30,688 nucleotides of DNA. It comes from a virus. Position numbers and translations under genes: made by a program. Shown in pieces: positions 28,942-30,688 of the stretch (within the stretch, counting starts at the first letter, position 1; each line of letters starts with the position of its first letter). The notes below the pieces were generated by a model that saw only the letters and a list, made by a program, of their open reading frames with translations, was not told the origin of the DNA and made no database searches. The stretch is from IMG/VR virus record IMGVR_UViG_3300044729_001179, positions 1 through 30,688 of that record; one strand, written 5' to 3'.

Positions 28942-29603
28942 GACCGAGCCCGCGCGCGCTTAGGCGTAGCCTTCGGCGCCGTCTCTCCGTCCTCGGAGGG
29001 CGGGTTGTAGAGGCGGTCCATCGCGGCCTTCATCTTCTCGAGGAGGGCCTCTTCGACGGCGAGGGCATCGCGGTGGAACGGGGAGCTTGGCGCCTTCTCG
29101 CGCCACTCATCCACCAGCTTCTCCTGACGCTCGATCTGGATCGCGATGAAGTCGGGATCGGGAAGCTCGATGTAGCGTCCTACAAGGCTGCGACAGAACG
29201 CCCAGTAGCCTCCCTCGTCGTTCGTGATCCGGGTCTGGCCAGCAACCAGCTTTGGCGTCTCCCAGCGCGACATATGCACCGGCCCGGCCACACCCTCGTA
29301 AGACACGCAATAGCCGCCCTCGATGGCATCCCAGGGGATCAGCGTCCAGCCGCGGCGGCGCTTGGAAACCTCGGCGGCCTCCGTGCTGCCGTGCTGATCC
29401 ACGTTCGACACGCCAGGATCAGCGACGAGGGTAGACAGCCAAGGCACCCACTCACCGTCCCGATAGGTCCAGCGCGCCGGGTGATGCAGGTACCAGAACG
29501 CCGGGCGCGGCTCGAGCTTGACGAGCTCCTTCATCGCCTGTGGGCGCTGTGCGGGCTGCGCCGAATAGTTCCCGCTCCCTGCCGTGCCGAATGTCGCCGC
29601 CAT
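28938..29603 (-). CDS. Structural-module protein of unknown function
   Basis: The start is ATG at 29603, with AAGGAGAGATC before it. The frame is open further upstream, but that part crosses a hairpin and is non-coding. The 221-residue product begins AATFGTAGSGNYSAQPAQ, followed by a central strand-rich part (PAFWYLHHPARWTYRDGEWVPWLS) and a helical, charged C-terminus (about 160-221) with Lys/Arg/Pro at the end. It is probably a virion or head-maturation protein given its position right after the capsid gene. No family was recognised. Confidence 0.7.
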   Translation of the reverse strand: MAATFGTAGSGNYSAQPAQRPQAMKELVKLEPRPAFWYLHHPARWTYRDGEWVPWLSTLVADPGVSNVDQHGSTEAAEVSKRRRGWTLIPWDAIEGGYCVSYEGVAGPVHMSRWETPKLVAGQTRITNDEGGYWAFCRSLVGRYIELPDPDFIAIQIERQEKLVDEWREKAPSSPFHRDALAVEEALLEKMKAAMDRLYNPPSEDGETAPKATPKRARARS

Positions 29604-29635
29604 GATCTCTCCTTCTGTGTTCCGCGAACGCAGAA

Positions 29636-29672
29636 GCGCCCGCGTCAGTAGGGTAACCACCGACGCGGGCGC
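29636..29672 (-). terminator. Strong hairpin after the capsid gene
   Basis: A perfect 11-bp stem (29672-29662 with 29646-29636, loop 15 nt) lies 13 bases after the capsid stop. The following minus-strand bases are TTCTGCGTT, so the T-run is poor. It may be a partial terminator or a stabilising 3' hairpin that lets capsid mRNA exceed downstream genes. Confidence 0.65.
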
Positions 29673-29684
29673 GTGCTTCAACGC

Positions 29685-30608
29685 TTAGAAGTCGGACAGA
29701 ATGCCGACGCCCTTAGCATCGTCGATCTCGCCAACGCCAACGAAGGCGCTGCCCACGATGATCGTGGAGCCGTTCGAGGCGTCACGCTCGAACTCGACGA
29801 CGATCGGGGACTGCGGGACTACAGTCTCGGAGCCCATGACAGGCGCCGCGGTGCCGGTCGCCAGGCCGATGGCGCCGGGGGCGATCATCATGCCCAGGTA
29901 GTCGGCGCCCGCGTTGGCGGTCGGGACGAAGGAGGACTTGAACACGTCCACCCCGTAGAGCGTGCCAGCGAAGCCCTGACCCTTGGCGAGGAGCATCTCC
30001 TGATTAGCCGCGATGTACTGGCCGGGGCCGGTCTCGGAGCGAAGCGAGGACATAAGATCGTTCAGCTGCTGCGGATGCAGGATGGCGGTGAACGGCCCGT
30101 TGTTGCTCTGAAGCTGGAGAGCAAACATGCCCGAGTAGAACGTCGTGACCGAGAGGTCAACGCCGGTGGAACCAACCGAGGTCGAGAACCCCGAGGACAG
30201 CGCGCAGATCATGGTCGTCGCCCGCTTCTGGTACGCAGCGACCATATCGGCGGCCAGGTTGTCGATCGTCACGTCGAGCGGGATCCCGGTCGCGGTCAGC
30301 TGCGCGAGGTCGCTGATTTGACGGCGGAGGGCCTGACGCGCGATCGTGATGTTCGCGTTCGTGGAGGTCAGCGCGGTATTACTGACCGAGGCGTTCTCGG
30401 CCACGGCCGCCATCGCGTCGGCGCCCCACGAAACAACGGGCACCTGAACGACGGTGGACCCGCTGCCGTTCATAGAGCGAAGCTGAAGGATGGACGGGTG
30501 ATTGACGAGGCTCGCGGAGTCCGTGAGCTTCTGAACGACGGCCTGATTGAGGATCGCGGCGAGACGGGCGTTGCCCGAGAGCCCACTAAAATAGACTTCG
30601 TTGGCCAT
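29685..30608 (-). CDS. Major capsid protein
   Basis: The protein has 307 residues and makes the capsid shell. After an N-terminal helical region (1-50), strand- and helix-rich parts follow the HK97-fold layout: DAMAAVAENASVSNT (E-loop area), a long spine-type helix (DNLAADMVAAYQKRATTMICAL, about 115-136), and a late domain with GATLYGVD-like YGVDVFKSS and the FERDASNGSTIIVGSAFVGVGEID end. It is directly downstream of the scaffold gene with a strong AGGAGG site. No N-terminal protease-delta domain is evident, which agrees with a separate scaffold. On the circle its start is at 118. Confidence 0.88.
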   Translation of the reverse strand: MANEVYFSGLSGNARLAAILNQAVVQKLTDSASLVNHPSILQLRSMNGSGSTVVQVPVVSWGADAMAAVAENASVSNTALTSTNANITIARQALRRQISDLAQLTATGIPLDVTIDNLAADMVAAYQKRATTMICALSSGFSTSVGSTGVDLSVTTFYSGMFALQLQSNNGPFTAILHPQQLNDLMSSLRSETGPGQYIAANQEMLLAKGQGFAGTLYGVDVFKSSFVPTANAGADYLGMMIAPGAIGLATGTAAPVMGSETVVPQSPIVVEFERDASNGSTIIVGSAFVGVGEIDDAKGVGILSDF

Positions 30609-30688
30609 TGTGGCCTCCTATGGAGTTCGACGTTGGCCGCGCCTGTCACTGTTTACGGGAGCTTGCCCCGAGCGCGCAGCGGCGTAGC
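30491..30688. repeat. Terminal direct repeat, right copy
   Basis: This repeats 1-198 with one silent change (30561 G, 71 A). Removing one copy closes the genome at about 30,490 bp. The right end stops exactly at the end of one arm of the 9-bp hairpin at 190-219, which suggests that the assembly, not biology, set the end. Confidence 0.93.

Noticed and set aside
29604-29681. N-terminal 26-residue extension of the gene after the capsid
   Set aside because: It would run through the 11-bp hairpin at 29636-29672. The ATG at 29603 has an AAGGAGAGATC leader and a normal N-terminus.
1-30688. tRNA genes, integrase, transposase or insertion sequence
   Set aside because: I found no cloverleaf with the expected GGTTCGA arm context, no recombinase motif in any supported protein, and no inverted-repeat-flanked transposase. 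A weak or unusual one could be missed by eye.

Overview
The window is an essentially complete genome of a small, high-GC tailed bacteriophage (Caudoviricetes). The last 198 bases (30491-30688) repeat the first 198 with one silent mismatch, so the contig closes into a circle or circularly permuted unit of about 30,490 bp. The cut lies in and just upstream of the major capsid gene. A tape measure protein, a tail tube protein and a G/GT-type tail chaperone pair are present, with no recognisable sheath or baseplate-wedge genes, which indicates a siphovirus-like particle with a long non-contractile tail. The host cannot be named. High GC, a polyglycine-type fibre and the family-46 lysin suggest, but do not prove, a high-GC Gram-negative bacterium.

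Nearly all genes lie on the minus strand. Read in transcription order (descending coordinates) they are: an XRE-type repressor with a small coiled-coil protein, RuvC-like resolvase and beta-class DNA methyltransferase (12742-10580); holin and GH46-like endolysin (10571-9481) closed by a rho-independent terminator; a duplicated cassette of small paralogous genes (9338-7858); a ribbon-helix-helix-like protein, primase-polymerase and VapE-like superfamily 3 helicase (7861-5532); a non-coding, partly AT-rich region with nine iteron-like 9-mers (5144-5556) that is the best candidate replication origin; then packaging (putative small terminase, XF1762/GNAT-like protein, large terminase), portal, scaffold, capsid, connectors and tail genes down to 15088. 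Only six genes (12855-15101) lie on the plus strand: a tiny membrane protein, an ERF single-strand annealing protein, a Gp157-like protein, a winged-helix protein, a coiled-coil protein and an NrdR-like zinc ribbon. They diverge from the repressor across a 112-bp control region carrying a perfect 16-bp palindrome.

Replication probably starts at the iterons. PrimPol makes primers, the VapE-like protein unwinds, and host polymerase does the synthesis, since no phage DNA polymerase is seen. ERF and RuvC supply recombination and branch resolution before packaging. No integrase, excisionase or partition gene was recognised, so the repressor-like switch is not explained by ordinary integrative lysogeny.

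The points most worth a second look are the iteron origin, an unannotated -1 frameshift extension of the tail chaperone, the tandem A-B gene duplication with a 100-bp identical repeat, pairing of a GNAT-like XF1762 protein with a DNA methyltransferase, and two contrasting putative host-contact proteins (Asp-box protein and polyglycine fibre).
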